The position numbers were made by a program, and so were the translations under genes. A stretch of DNA of 64,000 bases from Salinicoccus halitifaciens. GTDB lineage: Bacteria; Bacillota; Bacilli; Staphylococcales; Salinicoccaceae. Location: the NCBI RefSeq assembly GCF_021026095.1, contig NZ_JAJNCU010000001.1, positions 186,001 through 250,000 of the forward strand, written 5' to 3'. Positions 1-9,511 of this stretch are shown here, one piece after another; the first letter of the stretch is position 1, and the number at the start of each line of letters is the position of its first letter. Under the pieces are notes generated by a model. The model saw nothing but the letters and a program-made list of their open reading frames with translations. It ran no database searches and had not been told where the DNA came from.

Positions 1-641
1 ATCAGCTTGATGACTATGAGGTGGCCGGCAAATCCGGTACAGCCCAGGTCATCGACCCTGATGGCGGAGGATACATGGACGGACCGTATGAATTCCTGAC
101 GTCCTTCATCGGGTATGCACCGAAGGAAGACCCTGAGGTGATCATCTATTACGGCATCAAACTTGCCACGAAGAATAAGGCGGACACATGGGATTACGGC
201 GTCATGCACGGGTTCAACCCGCTGATGGAACGCACGCTCAAGTATCTTGAAGTGGGCGGGGAAGGCGGAGAATCCAAAGCAGAAGTCATCCCTGTCGATG
301 ATTACAGGAACATGGCTTTGGATGATGAATCACTGCCGCAGCAGAAGACCATCCGCCGGTTGGTGATCGGTGAAGGTACTGAAGTGGAGGACCATTATCC
401 TATGAACGGTACACTGCTGCCGTTCGACACTTTCTTCATAAAAACAGACGGGCAAGCGACAATGCCCGATCTGAGAGGTTTATCAAAACGCGAAGCGATT
501 ATATTTGGAGATTTTACAGGGGTCACTGTAAATATCGAGGGTGAGGGCTATGTCGAAGACCAGTCCGTCGAAGCAGGCGTCCCGCTGGAAGAGGGCAGTG
601 AGATCGGCATCACCCTGGAACCGAAGGATCCAAATGATTAG
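1..641 (+). CDS. pbp1: Penicillin-binding protein 1, C-terminal part (5' truncated by window edge)
   Basis: This is the C-terminal third of the division-specific transpeptidase that crosslinks septal peptidoglycan on the outer face of the membrane. The reading frame is already open at the window edge. It begins just before a KSGTAQ sequence, the KTG-type third active-site motif of penicillin-binding transpeptidases. After the catalytic domain there are PASTA-like segments, the clearest being the stretch with MPDLRGLSKREA near the end. The gene stops with TAG at 639-641, and that stop is embedded in the Shine-Dalgarno of mraY, so the two are co-transcribed. The position just ahead of mraY-murD-divIB matches pbp1 of staphylococci. 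The catalytic serine and the N-terminal membrane anchor lie outside the window. Confidence 0.9.
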   Translation, partial: QLDDYEVAGKSGTAQVIDPDGGGYMDGPYEFLTSFIGYAPKEDPEVIIYYGIKLATKNKADTWDYGVMHGFNPLMERTLKYLEVGGEGGESKAEVIPVDDYRNMALDDESLPQQKTIRRLVIGEGTEVEDHYPMNGTLLPFDTFFIKTDGQATMPDLRGLSKREAIIFGDFTGVTVNIEGEGYVEDQSVEAGVPLEEGSEIGITLEPKDPND

Positions 642-650
642 GAGGACATG

Positions 651-1613
651 ATGAATTTAATATTTTTACTGCTGGCATTTGCATTTACTGCAATTTTAGT
701 GCCGGTGACGATACCATTATTGAAACGATTGAAGTTTGGACAATCCATACGGGAGGAGGGGCCGGAATCCCATCAGGCGAAGACCGGGACGCCGACGATG
801 GGCGGCCTGACTTTCCTGATACCGGCGATACTGCTGGCACTCGTGGCGTTGTTCTTTGTGGATGACATCTACAAGATGCTCGTGCTCATCATCGTCACCC
901 TCGGGTTCGGCCTGATCGGCTTCATCGACGACTATATCATCGTCGTGAAGAAGGATAATACGGGGCTGACGACAAAGCAGAAATTCATGGCACAGATACT
1001 GGTTTCCATCATCGTCTATCTGATAATGATCAACTGGATCCCGGACATCACGAACAGCATCCATATACCGGGCACGGACTGGGCGATACCGCTCGGTTAT
1101 GCCTTCGTCCTGTGGATTATATTCTGGCTGGTCGGTTTCAGCAACGCAGTCAACCTGACCGATGGACTGGATGGCCTTGCGACAGGCTTGTCCATCATTG
1201 CATTCGGCGCTTTCCTGACGATCGCATCGATGTACCACGAGTATGAAATATCAACTTTCCTGAGCATCATCATCGGTGCGCTGATTGGCTTCCTCATCTA
1301 CAACAAGTACCCTGCAAAACTCTTCATGGGCGACACCGGTTCACTTGCGCTCGGCGGCCTGATCGGCATCGTATCGATCATGATCAACAACAGCCTGCTC
1401 CTTTTGATCATCGGCCTCGTGTTCGTCATAGAAACGGCGTCGGTCATCCTTCAGGTCGCGTCATTCAAGCTTACCGGCAGAAGGATATTCAAGATGACCC
1501 CGATCCACCACCATTTCGAGCTCATCGGCTGGAGTGAGTGGAAGATCGTGGGCGTCTTCTGGACTGCAGGCGCCGTTGCCGGGATGATCGGCATCCTGCT
1601 TGGAGGCATGTAG
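651..1613 (+). CDS. mraY: Phospho-N-acetylmuramoyl-pentapeptide-transferase
   Basis: MraY transfers phospho-MurNAc-pentapeptide from UDP to undecaprenyl phosphate to form lipid I, the first membrane step of peptidoglycan synthesis. The protein is about 320 residues, the usual length, and is almost entirely hydrophobic with roughly ten membrane segments. The cytoplasmic signature loops are visible: FIDDYIIVVKKDN, the NLTDGLDGLA loop, and the HHHFE loop near the C-terminus. Two ATG codons are adjacent at 648 and 651. The AGGAGG at 640-645 lies only 2 bases from the first but 5 from the second, so 651 is preferred. The stop codon directly abuts murD. Confidence 0.95.
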   Translation: MNLIFLLLAFAFTAILVPVTIPLLKRLKFGQSIREEGPESHQAKTGTPTMGGLTFLIPAILLALVALFFVDDIYKMLVLIIVTLGFGLIGFIDDYIIVVKKDNTGLTTKQKFMAQILVSIIVYLIMINWIPDITNSIHIPGTDWAIPLGYAFVLWIIFWLVGFSNAVNLTDGLDGLATGLSIIAFGAFLTIASMYHEYEISTFLSIIIGALIGFLIYNKYPAKLFMGDTGSLALGGLIGIVSIMINNSLLLLIIGLVFVIETASVILQVASFKLTGRRIFKMTPIHHHFELIGWSEWKIVGVFWTAGAVAGMIGILLGGM

Positions 1614-2945
1614 ATGAATACTGATAAATATGCAGGCAAAAAAGTCATCGTGCTCGGATACGGCAGGAGCGGGAGAAGCGCCGTGGATGCGATGCTGCGA
1701 TCCGGTGCGGACGTCACTCTTACGACGAACGAGATATTTGCAGATGAAAAGACAAGGCAGATGCTGAAGGGCCAGGGCGTCGAAATCGTCGACGGGCATC
1801 ACCCCGTGAGCCTTTTGAACGATGCAGATCTGATCATCAAGAATCCGGGCATCCCCTATACGATAGAATTCATAAAAGAAGCGCAAAAAAGGGGGATTCC
1901 GATCAATACGGAAGTCGAACTCACAAGGGATATCACAGATGCCCCCGTGATCGGCATCACCGGCACGAACGGCAAGACGACCGTCACACACCTGATTGGT
2001 GAAATACTGAAAAATGACGGGCAGAAACCGATTTTGTGCGGCAATATCGGTTATCCGGCGAGCGAAGCGGCCCATGAGGCAGACGATGACAGCATCCTCG
2101 TGATGGAGCTCTCATCCTTCCAGCTGATGGGGATTGATACGTTCAAGCCGGATGTCGCTTTATTCACGAACATCTATGAAGCGCACCTGGATTATCATTC
2201 GAGCCGGCAGGAGTACGTGGAAGCCAAACTGTCGCTTCTGAAGAATCTGGATCCGAATGATACGGTCATATTCAACGGCGGCCAGAAAGAGATGCTCGAC
2301 GGCCGGGTGGTGAATGCAGAACTTAAATTCTTCAATGACGATTCATCCGATGCATTCATCAGGGACGGCAGCATATATTGGAAAGGCCGCCGGCTGATCG
2401 GCCTTGAGGAAGTCCTTTTGAAGGGCAGCCATAACCATGAAAACATACTGGCATCGATCATGGCGGCGGACCGGTTCGGGGCCGGTGAGGATGCGGTCAT
2501 ACGGACTTTGAAGGAGTTCGGCGGCATACCGCACCGCATGGAATACCTCGGCAGCATCAATGATGTGAAATATTACAACGATTCAAAAGCGACGAACAAT
2601 CTGGCGACTTCATTCGCGCTGCGAAGCTTTGATGTGCCCACGGTGTGGATCGCGGGCGGCCTTGACCGCGGACAGTCATTCGATGAACTGACGCAATATG
2701 CCGCTCATGTGAAGCACCTGATCGCATACGGGGAGACGAAAGAGAAACTCACCGGATGGGCAGCCGGGCGGGGTATCGATGTGACCCCCGCAGCCGATCC
2801 GCATGAAGCGGCGCTGATCGCATCTGAAATAGCCGTACCGGGCGAAGTCGTTTTATTTTCCCCGGCATGTGCAAGCTGGGATCAGTATAAGGATTACGAA
2901 GCGAGAGGCGACCATTTCAAAGAGGGCTTCCATAAAATTCAATGA
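1614..2945 (+). CDS. murD: UDP-N-acetylmuramoylalanine--D-glutamate ligase
   Basis: MurD is the cytoplasmic ATP-dependent ligase that adds D-glutamate to UDP-MurNAc-L-Ala. The protein has 443 residues, typical of the family. It starts with a Rossmann-like nucleotide domain (VIVLGYGRSG at 11-20). The Mur-ligase ATP loop GTNGKTT lies at about 117-123, and the family motif ending YNDSKATN follows in the C-terminal half. It begins at the base after the mraY stop and its TGA overlaps a possible upstream ATG of divIB. The absence of spoVE and murG between murD and divIB is the staphylococcal arrangement. Confidence 0.96.
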   Translation: MNTDKYAGKKVIVLGYGRSGRSAVDAMLRSGADVTLTTNEIFADEKTRQMLKGQGVEIVDGHHPVSLLNDADLIIKNPGIPYTIEFIKEAQKRGIPINTEVELTRDITDAPVIGITGTNGKTTVTHLIGEILKNDGQKPILCGNIGYPASEAAHEADDDSILVMELSSFQLMGIDTFKPDVALFTNIYEAHLDYHSSRQEYVEAKLSLLKNLDPNDTVIFNGGQKEMLDGRVVNAELKFFNDDSSDAFIRDGSIYWKGRRLIGLEEVLLKGSHNHENILASIMAADRFGAGEDAVIRTLKEFGGIPHRMEYLGSINDVKYYNDSKATNNLATSFALRSFDVPTVWIAGGLDRGQSFDELTQYAAHVKHLIAYGETKEKLTGWAAGRGIDVTPAADPHEAALIASEIAVPGEVVLFSPACASWDQYKDYEARGDHFKEGFHKIQ

Positions 2946-2965
2946 CAGGCGGTGAGCCATGGGAC

Positions 2966-4336
2966 ATGAAGGATAACGAAAAAATTTCAAATTTGAGGAA
3001 GAAGTTGGAGTCAAGCCGGGAGAGCGGCCGGCAGTCGTCGATTGAATCGCGTCTCTATGGCTCCCCGGACGATGATTTGAAAAAAGAAAAGGCTGAACCG
3101 GAGAGACCGAAAGTGCAGGACTTCTCGACCTTAAAAAAAGAAGATGAAAATAAAGAAGAAAAAAAGGAAGGGCCGCGCCTCCTTGCCGATTATACGAAAG
3201 AAAGCGGGGAAGTGATCCTGCCTGCAGGACCGGCAGATGAGCCTGAGGCAAAAGCGGAAGATGCGGAAGAGGTCAAACCGGAAGTGCAGGATCTCCCGCT
3301 TTCAGAGGCCGCGCCTGAAAATGAGGATGAGCGGAAAGACGGCCCGCGCCTCCTTGCCGATTATACGAAAGATCCCGGCGGGGAAGCTCCGGATGAAGAA
3401 CCGGAGGAGACAGAGGCAGAACAGCATACGGCTTCTGAAGACACGGGGGCTGCATCGGAGGATGCTGCCAGACCGAAGAAGAAGCCGAAGCGCTATACCC
3501 GGCTTACGGCATTGAAGGAAAATTTCGCGTCGATACCGAAGCTCATACTCATCCCGTCCCTCCTGTTCCTCATTCTGTTCGGCACATTGCTCTGGTACGT
3601 CTTCACCGACGCGAGCGACCTAAAGGAAATCAACATCAGCGGCAATGAAATCATCTCAACTGAAGAAATCGAGAGCCGCCTGGATTTTGAAACAGGCGAC
3701 AAGATGTTCAGCATCAGCACCGATATGGCAGAAGATAACATCGCACTCCTCCCGATCATAGTCGATGTCACTGTCGAGCGGGACTGGTGGAACAGTGTGG
3801 ATGTCAGCATCGATGAATACCGGGCGGTGGGTTATGTCGAGAACGAGGGCGGCTACAATCCGCTGCTTGAAAACGCACGTATATTGCGGGGCTACCAGGT
3901 CACACCATCTTCAGGACCGCTTGTCCACCATTTCGAAGGTGAAGAGATGGACCAGCTCGTCGACAACCTGAATGACATCGAGCCCGAAATACTGGCAGGC
4001 ATTTCGGAAATCTACTACAGGCCTTCCGAAAATTCCATGACGAGGATACATATCTTCATGAATGACGGTCAGGAACTCGTCGCGGATTACAGGGACTTCG
4101 GTGAGAAGATGAATCACTACATCGGCATGAAAGAGGAAATCGGCGGAGAAAGTGAAGGCATAATCGACATTGAAATCGGCAGCAGCTTCCTGCCGTATGA
4201 CTCGGCGGAGGCCAGACAGATCAAAGAAGGCATATACAATTCACCGGAGACGAGCGGTTATGTCAATGAGGTGAATGCGTCGATGAACAGCATCAAAGAA
4301 GCGTTGAACGAATTTGAAAATTTTGAAGATGAATGA
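2966..4336 (+). CDS. divIB: Cell division protein DivIB/FtsQ with a repeated acidic cytoplasmic tail
   Basis: DivIB (FtsQ) is a bitopic divisome protein that stabilises the FtsL-DivIC complex at the septum. The start chosen is ATG 2966, 9 bases after the Shine-Dalgarno-like AGGCGGTGAG; an ATG at 2942 overlapping the murD stop is a weaker alternative. The N-terminal 180 or so residues are very charged and cytoplasmic. A single membrane segment follows (LILIPSLLFLILFG), then a POTRA domain beginning LKEINISGNEIIS and the extracellular beta domain. The tail contains two copies of a segment of about 40 residues ending GPRLLADYTK, at roughly 3109-3226 and 3283-3385. A 107-bp gap separates it from ftsA. 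Confidence 0.9.
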   Translation: MKDNEKISNLRKKLESSRESGRQSSIESRLYGSPDDDLKKEKAEPERPKVQDFSTLKKEDENKEEKKEGPRLLADYTKESGEVILPAGPADEPEAKAEDAEEVKPEVQDLPLSEAAPENEDERKDGPRLLADYTKDPGGEAPDEEPEETEAEQHTASEDTGAASEDAARPKKKPKRYTRLTALKENFASIPKLILIPSLLFLILFGTLLWYVFTDASDLKEINISGNEIISTEEIESRLDFETGDKMFSISTDMAEDNIALLPIIVDVTVERDWWNSVDVSIDEYRAVGYVENEGGYNPLLENARILRGYQVTPSSGPLVHHFEGEEMDQLVDNLNDIEPEILAGISEIYYRPSENSMTRIHIFMNDGQELVADYRDFGEKMNHYIGMKEEIGGESEGIIDIEIGSSFLPYDSAEARQIKEGIYNSPETSGYVNEVNASMNSIKEALNEFENFEDE

Positions 4337-4357
4337 ATCTTCCGTATTAATACTTTG

Positions 4358-4397
4358 TATAATACCCGCAAATAGTTCACAATTAACTTGTGATAAT
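4358..4397 (+). promoter_or_regulatory. Possible promoter region and inverted repeat upstream of ftsA
   Basis: The divIB-ftsA gap holds a perfect TATAAT at 4358-4363 without a convincing -35 hexamer. Downstream is an inverted repeat, TCACAA (4377-4382), five bases, TTGTGA (4388-4393). The repeat has the half-site composition of redox or CRP-type operators but in the opposite order to the usual TGTGA-N-TCACA. This could be an internal promoter of the division cluster with a bound regulator; that is only an inference. Confidence 0.35.
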
Positions 4398-4443
4398 GTA
4401 AACTGATATTAGTAAATTGATAGCTCGCTAGGAGGCAGATGAC

Positions 4444-5889
4444 TTGAAGGAACATTACTATGTAGCCCTTGATATCGGCTCATCCAGTATTAAAACGGTC
4501 GTCGGTGAGAAGTTTCACGATGGGGTCAACATCATCGGAACAGGACAGACTTTCACCGATGGTATATCCAAAGGGATGATCACGGATTTTGACTTGGCTA
4601 AAAGTGCAATTAAAGATACAGTTAAAAAAGCAAGCATTTCATCAGGGGTGGAAATAGACGAAGTATTTTTGAAGATGCCGATCACTGATTCACAAATCAA
4701 GTTCGGTGAGGAAGCGATCCGTTTCGGCGGGGAATCGACTGAAATCAATGGTGAACATATTGAAAGCCTGCTTGAATCATTGAGGGAAAAGGAACTTGGG
4801 AACGACCTCGAAGTGGTGACGGTGTTCCCGGTTCATTTTATCGTGGACGACCTGCACGAAGTGAAGGACCCGAAAGAGATGGTGGCGACCCAGTCGCTTG
4901 CGGTCGAGGCGGGCATCGTCCTGATCAACCGCACTCTCTTGATCAATACGGTCAAATGTGTGGAGGAATCCGGACTGACCGTCCTTGATGTCTATTCGGA
5001 CGCAGTGAACTATGAGCACGTCCTGACGGACGCGGAGGCCGAGCTCGGCAGCGTCGTGATCGACATCGGTGCAGACCTCACCCAGTATGCCTATTTCGAG
5101 CGCGGTGCGCTGAAGTATGCCTCAAGCATACCTGTCGGCGGCAACCTGATCAGCAATGATCTCTCACAGGCGTTCGACACACCTTACGATATTGCCGACA
5201 AGATGAAAAATCAATACGGACATGCCTTTTTCGATATGGCAAACGATGAGGACATCATCCGCCTGCCCCAGATCAACAGTGATGATGCAATCGAAGTGAC
5301 GCCTAAGGACCTTGCGGACATCATAGAGCTCCGCCTTGAGGAGACGCTGCTCGGCGTTTTCGAGGACCTGCAGCGCCAATCCATCAACAAGGTCAGCGGC
5401 GGCTTCATAGTGACGGGCGGCACGGCGAACCTGCTCGGCATCAAGGAATTGATGCAGGACATGGTCTCTGAAAAGGTGCGCATACACATCCCGAACCAGA
5501 TGGGTGCAAGGAAACCGGAATTTTCAAGTGCCATTTCCACGGTCAGCAGTGGAATTTCATTTGATGAGCTGCTGGAATATGTTACAATTGATAATTATGA
5601 CACGGCAACAGAAACTGTCTCTGCTGAAACTCCGGAAGACACCGATTCAAACTTCTTCAGTGGTTTATTCAAAACTAGAAAAGATAAGAATGATGCAGTG
5701 GAAAGACCGGTTGAAGCCGAGCCGGTCCAGCATGAGAAAGTCCAGGAAGATGCGGAGTATGAAGAGTACACCGATTATTCCTATGAAGACGATAAAAAAG
5801 TGAATGACAGCTCCGGAGAGAAACGGCCGAAAGAATCAAAAGACGTCAGTGGCTATATGAAAAAGTTATTTAAGAATCTTTTTGAATAA
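4444..5889 (+). CDS. ftsA: Cell division protein FtsA
   Basis: FtsA is the actin-like ATPase that tethers FtsZ to the membrane and recruits the divisome. The only start that fits is TTG at 4444, eight bases after AGGAGG; an ATG at 4439 in another frame runs into a stop at once. The phosphate-1 region of the actin fold is at the N-terminus (ALDIGSSSIK), and IDIGADLTQYA and VTGGTANLLG match later nucleotide-binding segments. At 481 residues it is slightly long. The extra length is an acidic low-complexity linker between about residue 395 and 465. The C-terminus, SGYMKKLFKNLFE, is the membrane-targeting amphipathic helix. Confidence 0.95.
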   Translation: MKEHYYVALDIGSSSIKTVVGEKFHDGVNIIGTGQTFTDGISKGMITDFDLAKSAIKDTVKKASISSGVEIDEVFLKMPITDSQIKFGEEAIRFGGESTEINGEHIESLLESLREKELGNDLEVVTVFPVHFIVDDLHEVKDPKEMVATQSLAVEAGIVLINRTLLINTVKCVEESGLTVLDVYSDAVNYEHVLTDAEAELGSVVIDIGADLTQYAYFERGALKYASSIPVGGNLISNDLSQAFDTPYDIADKMKNQYGHAFFDMANDEDIIRLPQINSDDAIEVTPKDLADIIELRLEETLLGVFEDLQRQSINKVSGGFIVTGGTANLLGIKELMQDMVSEKVRIHIPNQMGARKPEFSSAISTVSSGISFDELLEYVTIDNYDTATETVSAETPEDTDSNFFSGLFKTRKDKNDAVERPVEAEPVQHEKVQEDAEYEEYTDYSYEDDKKVNDSSGEKRPKESKDVSGYMKKLFKNLFE

Positions 5890-5915
5890 GATGAATCATT
5901 GGGAGGAAAAACAAG

Positions 5916-7061
5916 ATGTTAGAATTTGAGCAAGGCTTCAACCATTTGGCAACACTTAAAGTTGTTGGTGTAGGTGGCGGCGGAAACAACGCCGTGAACC
6001 GGATGATCGACGACGGCATGCAGAATGTCGAATTCATAGCAATCAATACGGATGGCCAGGCTTTGAACTTATCGAAGGCGGAATCCAAAATACAGATCGG
6101 CGAGAAATTGACGAGAGGTCTCGGGGCAGGCGCTAACCCGGACATCGGCAAGAAAGCGGCCGAAGAATCCCGTGAACAGATTGAAGATGCGATCCAGGGT
6201 GCGGACATGGTGTTCGTCACTGCCGGCATGGGCGGCGGTACGGGTACAGGTGCTGCACCTGTCGTTGCCAAGATCGCAAAAGAGATGGGGATACTTACAG
6301 TGGGTGTCGTGACACGCCCGTTCTCCTTTGAAGGCAGGAAGCGTCAGACACAGGCAGCAGCCGGTGTCGATGCAATGAAGGCGGCAGTGGATACGCTGAT
6401 CGTCATCCCGAATGACCGCCTCCTTGATATCGTGGATAAATCCACACCGATGATGGAAGCGTTCAAGGAAGCCGATAACGTGCTCCGCCAGGGTGTTCAG
6501 GGTATCTCAGACCTCATCGCGGTGAGCGGTGAAGTGAACCTCGACTTCGCGGACGTCAAGACGATCATGCAGAACCAGGGCTCAGCACTTATGGGCATCG
6601 GTATTTCAGCCGGCGAAAACCGCGCGGTGGAAGCGGCGAAAAAGGCGATTTCAAGCCCGCTGCTTGAAACTTCCATCGTCGGCGCGCAGGGTGTGCTGAT
6701 GAACATCACGGGCGGTGAGTCACTGTCACTGTTCGAAGCACAGGAAGCGGCGGACATCGTCCAGGACGCGGCTGACGAGGACGTCAACATGATCTTCGGT
6801 ACAGTCATCAACCCGGAACTCGAAGACGAACTTGTCGTCACCGTAATCGCCACAGGCTTCAATGAAAAAGGCGTGAACCGTACACCGGACAGGGCACCTG
6901 CAGAGGAGAAGAAGGAGTCCTTCAACTTCACGAATGTGGAGGAAGAACCGAGAAGATCCCGCAGCCTGCAGAGGGAAGAAGAGCCGACCATCAACAATTC
7001 ACAGGACGATGATTACGAAGTGCCGACTTTCTTGAGAAACCGTAATCGCCGCAGACGATAA
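5916..7061 (+). CDS. ftsZ: Cell division GTPase FtsZ
   Basis: FtsZ is the tubulin-like GTPase that polymerises into the cytokinetic ring. A strong GGGAGG precedes the [11 protein letters not shown] lies at 20-27 and the tubulin signature [10 protein letters not shown] at 106-115. The globular core ends near residue 320. A short linker follows, then the conserved C-terminal peptide ([10 protein letters not shown]) that binds FtsA and SepF, and a basic tail NRNRRRR. The length of 381 residues is normal. An intrinsic terminator follows within 12 bases, so ftsZ ends the pbp1-ftsZ transcript, at least partly. Confidence 0.97.
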   Translation: MLEFEQGFNHLATLKVVGVGGGGNNAVNRMIDDGMQNVEFIAINTDGQALNLSKAESKIQIGEKLTRGLGAGANPDIGKKAAEESREQIEDAIQGADMVFVTAGMGGGTGTGAAPVVAKIAKEMGILTVGVVTRPFSFEGRKRQTQAAAGVDAMKAAVDTLIVIPNDRLLDIVDKSTPMMEAFKEADNVLRQGVQGISDLIAVSGEVNLDFADVKTIMQNQGSALMGIGISAGENRAVEAAKKAISSPLLETSIVGAQGVLMNITGGESLSLFEAQEAADIVQDAADEDVNMIFGTVINPELEDELVVTVIATGFNEKGVNRTPDRAPAEEKKESFNFTNVEEEPRRSRSLQREEEPTINNSQDDDYEVPTFLRNRNRRRR

Positions 7062-7072
7062 TATTTTTTGGG

Positions 7073-7109
7073 GAAGTCAGGAGGGCGCGCCTTTCTGACT
7101 TCTTTTTTT
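7073..7109 (+). terminator. Intrinsic terminator after ftsZ
   Basis: GAAGTCAG (7073-7080) pairs with CTGACTTC (7095-7102). An inner AGG/CCT extension closes the loop, and seven T residues follow at 7103-7109. The Shine-Dalgarno of the next gene lies directly beyond it. Confidence 0.85.
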
Positions 7110-7120
7110 GGGGTGAAGCT

Positions 7121-7906
7121 ATGAACCAGTTTTCTTTTCAACCGCACGGGCATTATTATGGCAGCAGAGCAGGCGGGCGCCTGTTTGGATATACGAAACG
7201 GGCCGGGGGCGTGAGCCGTTATCCGGAAGAGAGCTTCAATATGGCACTCTACATCGGTGATGACAAAGAGAACGTGAACCATCACCAGGATATGCTTGCT
7301 TCAGAAATCGGCATCGCACCGGCCAACTGGGTGCTGCCGATCCAGAAGCACGGCGGCAATGTCGCTGAAGTGACGGCCGATGACCGGGGTGTGAACGTCA
7401 GGGAACTGACGGATGCACTGGATGATGTGGATGCGCTGTATACTTATGACCCGGACGTGCTGCTCACCATGAACTATGCGGACTGCGTGCCGGTCTACGC
7501 ATTCAGCATGGTCAACGGTTTCACAGCCCTCATCCACGCGGGCTGGAAAGGCACCTCAAAAGAGATACTGATCAACACTCTGAATGAATATGACGGCCAT
7601 CCGTCGGACCTTGTCGTGATCATCGGCATCAGCATCAACCAGTCCTGTTATGAAGTGGACGACCGGGTGATCGATGCGCTTCAGGAGGACCATCTGGAAG
7701 ATGCCGTCACCGAAACGGCACACGGCTTTCAGCTGGACCTGAAGACGGTCAATAAAAACCAGGCGGAATCGTTCGGCGTGCATCCGGAGAATATTCACAT
7801 CACGCCGATCGGGACGGAAGATACGGATGAGTTTTTCTCTTTCCGCCTGGAGCACGGGAAAACCGGCCGTGCATTAGCATTTATAGGGAGAGTATCAAAT
7901 GATTAA
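7121..7906 (+). CDS. ylmD: YlmD/YfiH (PgeF) family purine nucleoside phosphorylase-like protein
   Basis: This is a member of the cytoplasmic YfiH/laccase-domain family. Such proteins act on purine nucleosides or correct misincorporated residues in cell-wall precursors. The family metal/active-site residues are visible as His77 (QKHGG), Cys122 (YADCVPV) and His139 (HAGWKGT). The length of 261 residues is typical. It opens the ylmD-ylmE-sepF-ylmG-ylmH-divIVA group behind the ftsZ terminator and uses a GGGGTGA ribosome site. Its end overlaps ylmE by 8 bases. The cellular role in division-cluster bacteria is not settled, so the substrate is left open. Confidence 0.88.
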   Translation: MNQFSFQPHGHYYGSRAGGRLFGYTKRAGGVSRYPEESFNMALYIGDDKENVNHHQDMLASEIGIAPANWVLPIQKHGGNVAEVTADDRGVNVRELTDALDDVDALYTYDPDVLLTMNYADCVPVYAFSMVNGFTALIHAGWKGTSKEILINTLNEYDGHPSDLVVIIGISINQSCYEVDDRVIDALQEDHLEDAVTETAHGFQLDLKTVNKNQAESFGVHPENIHITPIGTEDTDEFFSFRLEHGKTGRALAFIGRVSND

Positions 7907-8531
7907 AGAAAATTTTAATGCGATAAAAGAAGGATTGCCCGATGATGTGAAGATCATCGTCGTGACAAAATATCATACAGTCGAAGAGGCGCTCGAAGCA
8001 TATGAAGCGGGCGTCAGGGATTTTGGCGAGAATCGTGTTGAAGGATTTTTGGAAAAACGAAAAGCACTTCCTGAGGATGCAAATGTCCACTTCATAGGGA
8101 CGCTGCAGTCGAGGAAAGTGAAGGATGTGGCGGAACATCTCACACACCTGCATTCGCTTGACAGGGAAAGTGTCGCGAAAAGGATTGAACAACACGCACC
8201 AAGTGCGGTAAAATGTTTCATACAGGTCAACGTCTCGGGAGAATCATCCAAACACGGGCTCGATCCAGAAGAAGTGCAGCCCTTTTTGGAAGAGATCGCC
8301 GGGTACGGCAAGGTGGAAGTGGTCGGCCTGATGACCATGGCGCCTCTGACTGATGATGAAGAAGTGTTGAACGCCACATTCGGCCGATTGAAATCTTTGA
8401 GGGACGAGCTGCAGGAATTCCATCCCGGGATCACCGAGCTCAGCATGGGCATGAGCAACGATTATGAAATTGCAGTGGCGCATGGTGCATCCTACATAAG
8501 GATCGGTTCGAAAATAATGGGAAGCAGGTGA
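7899..8531 (+). CDS. ylmE: YlmE/YggS family PLP-homeostasis protein
   Basis: YggS-type proteins bind pyridoxal phosphate in a single TIM barrel and help to maintain PLP and amino-acid balance; no enzymatic reaction is firmly known. The PLP lysine is Lys24 in IIVVTKYHT. The family segments [18 protein letters not shown], and [13 protein letters not shown] followed by [16 protein letters not shown] are present. The ATG at 7899 overlaps the end of ylmD. At 210 residues it is close to, or slightly shorter than, its relatives. It is translationally coupled on both sides. Confidence 0.92.
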   Translation: MIKENFNAIKEGLPDDVKIIVVTKYHTVEEALEAYEAGVRDFGENRVEGFLEKRKALPEDANVHFIGTLQSRKVKDVAEHLTHLHSLDRESVAKRIEQHAPSAVKCFIQVNVSGESSKHGLDPEEVQPFLEEIAGYGKVEVVGLMTMAPLTDDEEVLNATFGRLKSLRDELQEFHPGITELSMGMSNDYEIAVAHGASYIRIGSKIMGSR

Positions 8532-9130
8532 TTGTCATCGCTATAAAAAACTTTTTTAAAGAATTTTTTGTTGTCGAAGTTGAAGAGGAAGTGCCGTCCG
8601 GAGCCGAACAGCAATCAAAAAAGCCGGAGGCTGCAGCGGGGAGTAATTTAAAGCCGGGAGACGCAGGCAGCAAGGTCACGAGGCTCGATTTATCCAAAAA
8701 CGGCAGCACACAGCCGGTCAGCAAAATTAAAAAGGAAGATGACGAGAAGCAGTCCCGCCCATTCTTTAAAAAAGAACGCCAGAAACCGAGGCAGACACCG
8801 AAAAAGAAATACGCACCAGATAAGAGTAAGGAGACCACTGTGATGAACACTGAGAACAGAAACGCAAAAGTGCATTTATTTGAGCCGAGGGTTTTTTCCG
8901 AAACACAGGATATTGCGGATGAATTGAAGAATGAACGTGCAACTCTTGTGAATTTATCCAAAGTGGATGCGGCTCCTAAAAAGAGGATCGTGGATTTTCT
9001 GAGCGGCACCGTCTATGCTTTGAACGGTGATATACAGAAAGTCGGCAGCGACATCTTCCTCTGCACACCTAAAAGTGTCATCGTCGAAGGTGAAATCTCT
9101 GCAGATAAAGAAAACCCAGATGAAATGTAA
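8528..9130 (+). CDS. sepF: Cell division protein SepF
   Basis: SepF forms rings at the septum, binds the FtsZ tail and anchors it to the membrane. The start is GTG 8528, overlapping the ylmE stop by 4 bases (GTGA). The N-terminal segment [12 protein letters not shown] fits the membrane-binding amphipathic helix of the family. A charged, Lys/Pro-rich linker (about 20-105) leads to the conserved SepF core, which runs from [12 protein letters not shown] to the [13 protein letters not shown] end. The length of 200 residues is normal for Staphylococcaceae. It sits in the standard position between ylmE and ylmG. Confidence 0.92.
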   Translation: MIVIAIKNFFKEFFVVEVEEEVPSGAEQQSKKPEAAAGSNLKPGDAGSKVTRLDLSKNGSTQPVSKIKKEDDEKQSRPFFKKERQKPRQTPKKKYAPDKSKETTVMNTENRNAKVHLFEPRVFSETQDIADELKNERATLVNLSKVDAAPKKRIVDFLSGTVYALNGDIQKVGSDIFLCTPKSVIVEGEISADKENPDEM

Positions 9131-9141
9131 GGAGTATTATT

Positions 9142-9453
9142 TTGGATAAATCATTAGTACTTGATATCATATATTTAATTTCCAACATCACTTTGATCTT
9201 TCTCCAGCTGTTCAGGTGGGGGCTGATCATCTATATACTGAGTTCATGGCTGCCGGCACTCAGGGAGTCGTCATTCGGCCAGTTTTTGGGCAAGATCTAT
9301 GAACCGATCATGGAGCCGTTCAGGAAGATCATACCGCCGCTCGGCGGCATGCTGGACCTGTCACCGATACTTTTGTTCGTGGTGCTGTGGCTGTTCCAGA
9401 TCGGTCTGGTTGAAGTATTCAACGCATTAATTTCATTTGTCGTCGCATTTTAA
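9142..9453 (+). CDS. ylmG: YggT family membrane protein YlmG
   Basis: This is a small integral membrane protein of 103 residues with two hydrophobic segments, around 8-32 and 75-100, flanking a conserved middle (EPIMEPFRKIIPPLGGMLDLSPI). YggT proteins are linked to the division cluster and to osmotic or envelope functions, but the mechanism is unknown. The start is TTG 9142, seven bases after AAGGAG. A hairpin of seven base pairs lies between this gene and ylmH. Confidence 0.88.
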   Translation: MDKSLVLDIIYLISNITLIFLQLFRWGLIIYILSSWLPALRESSFGQFLGKIYEPIMEPFRKIIPPLGGMLDLSPILLFVVLWLFQIGLVEVFNALISFVVAF

Positions 9454-9459
9454 TGTACA

Positions 9460-9492
9460 ATCACGGTGATATCCATTATCCCCGTGATTTTC
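9460..9492 (+). other. Hairpin between ylmG and ylmH, possible weak terminator
   Basis: ATCACGG (9460-9466) pairs with CCGTGAT (9482-9488), and TT continues the short T stretch. The T-tract is too short for an efficient terminator, so an RNA processing or attenuation signal is equally possible. Confidence 0.4.
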
Positions 9493-9511
9493 AAGTTAAG
9501 GAGCATTCATT

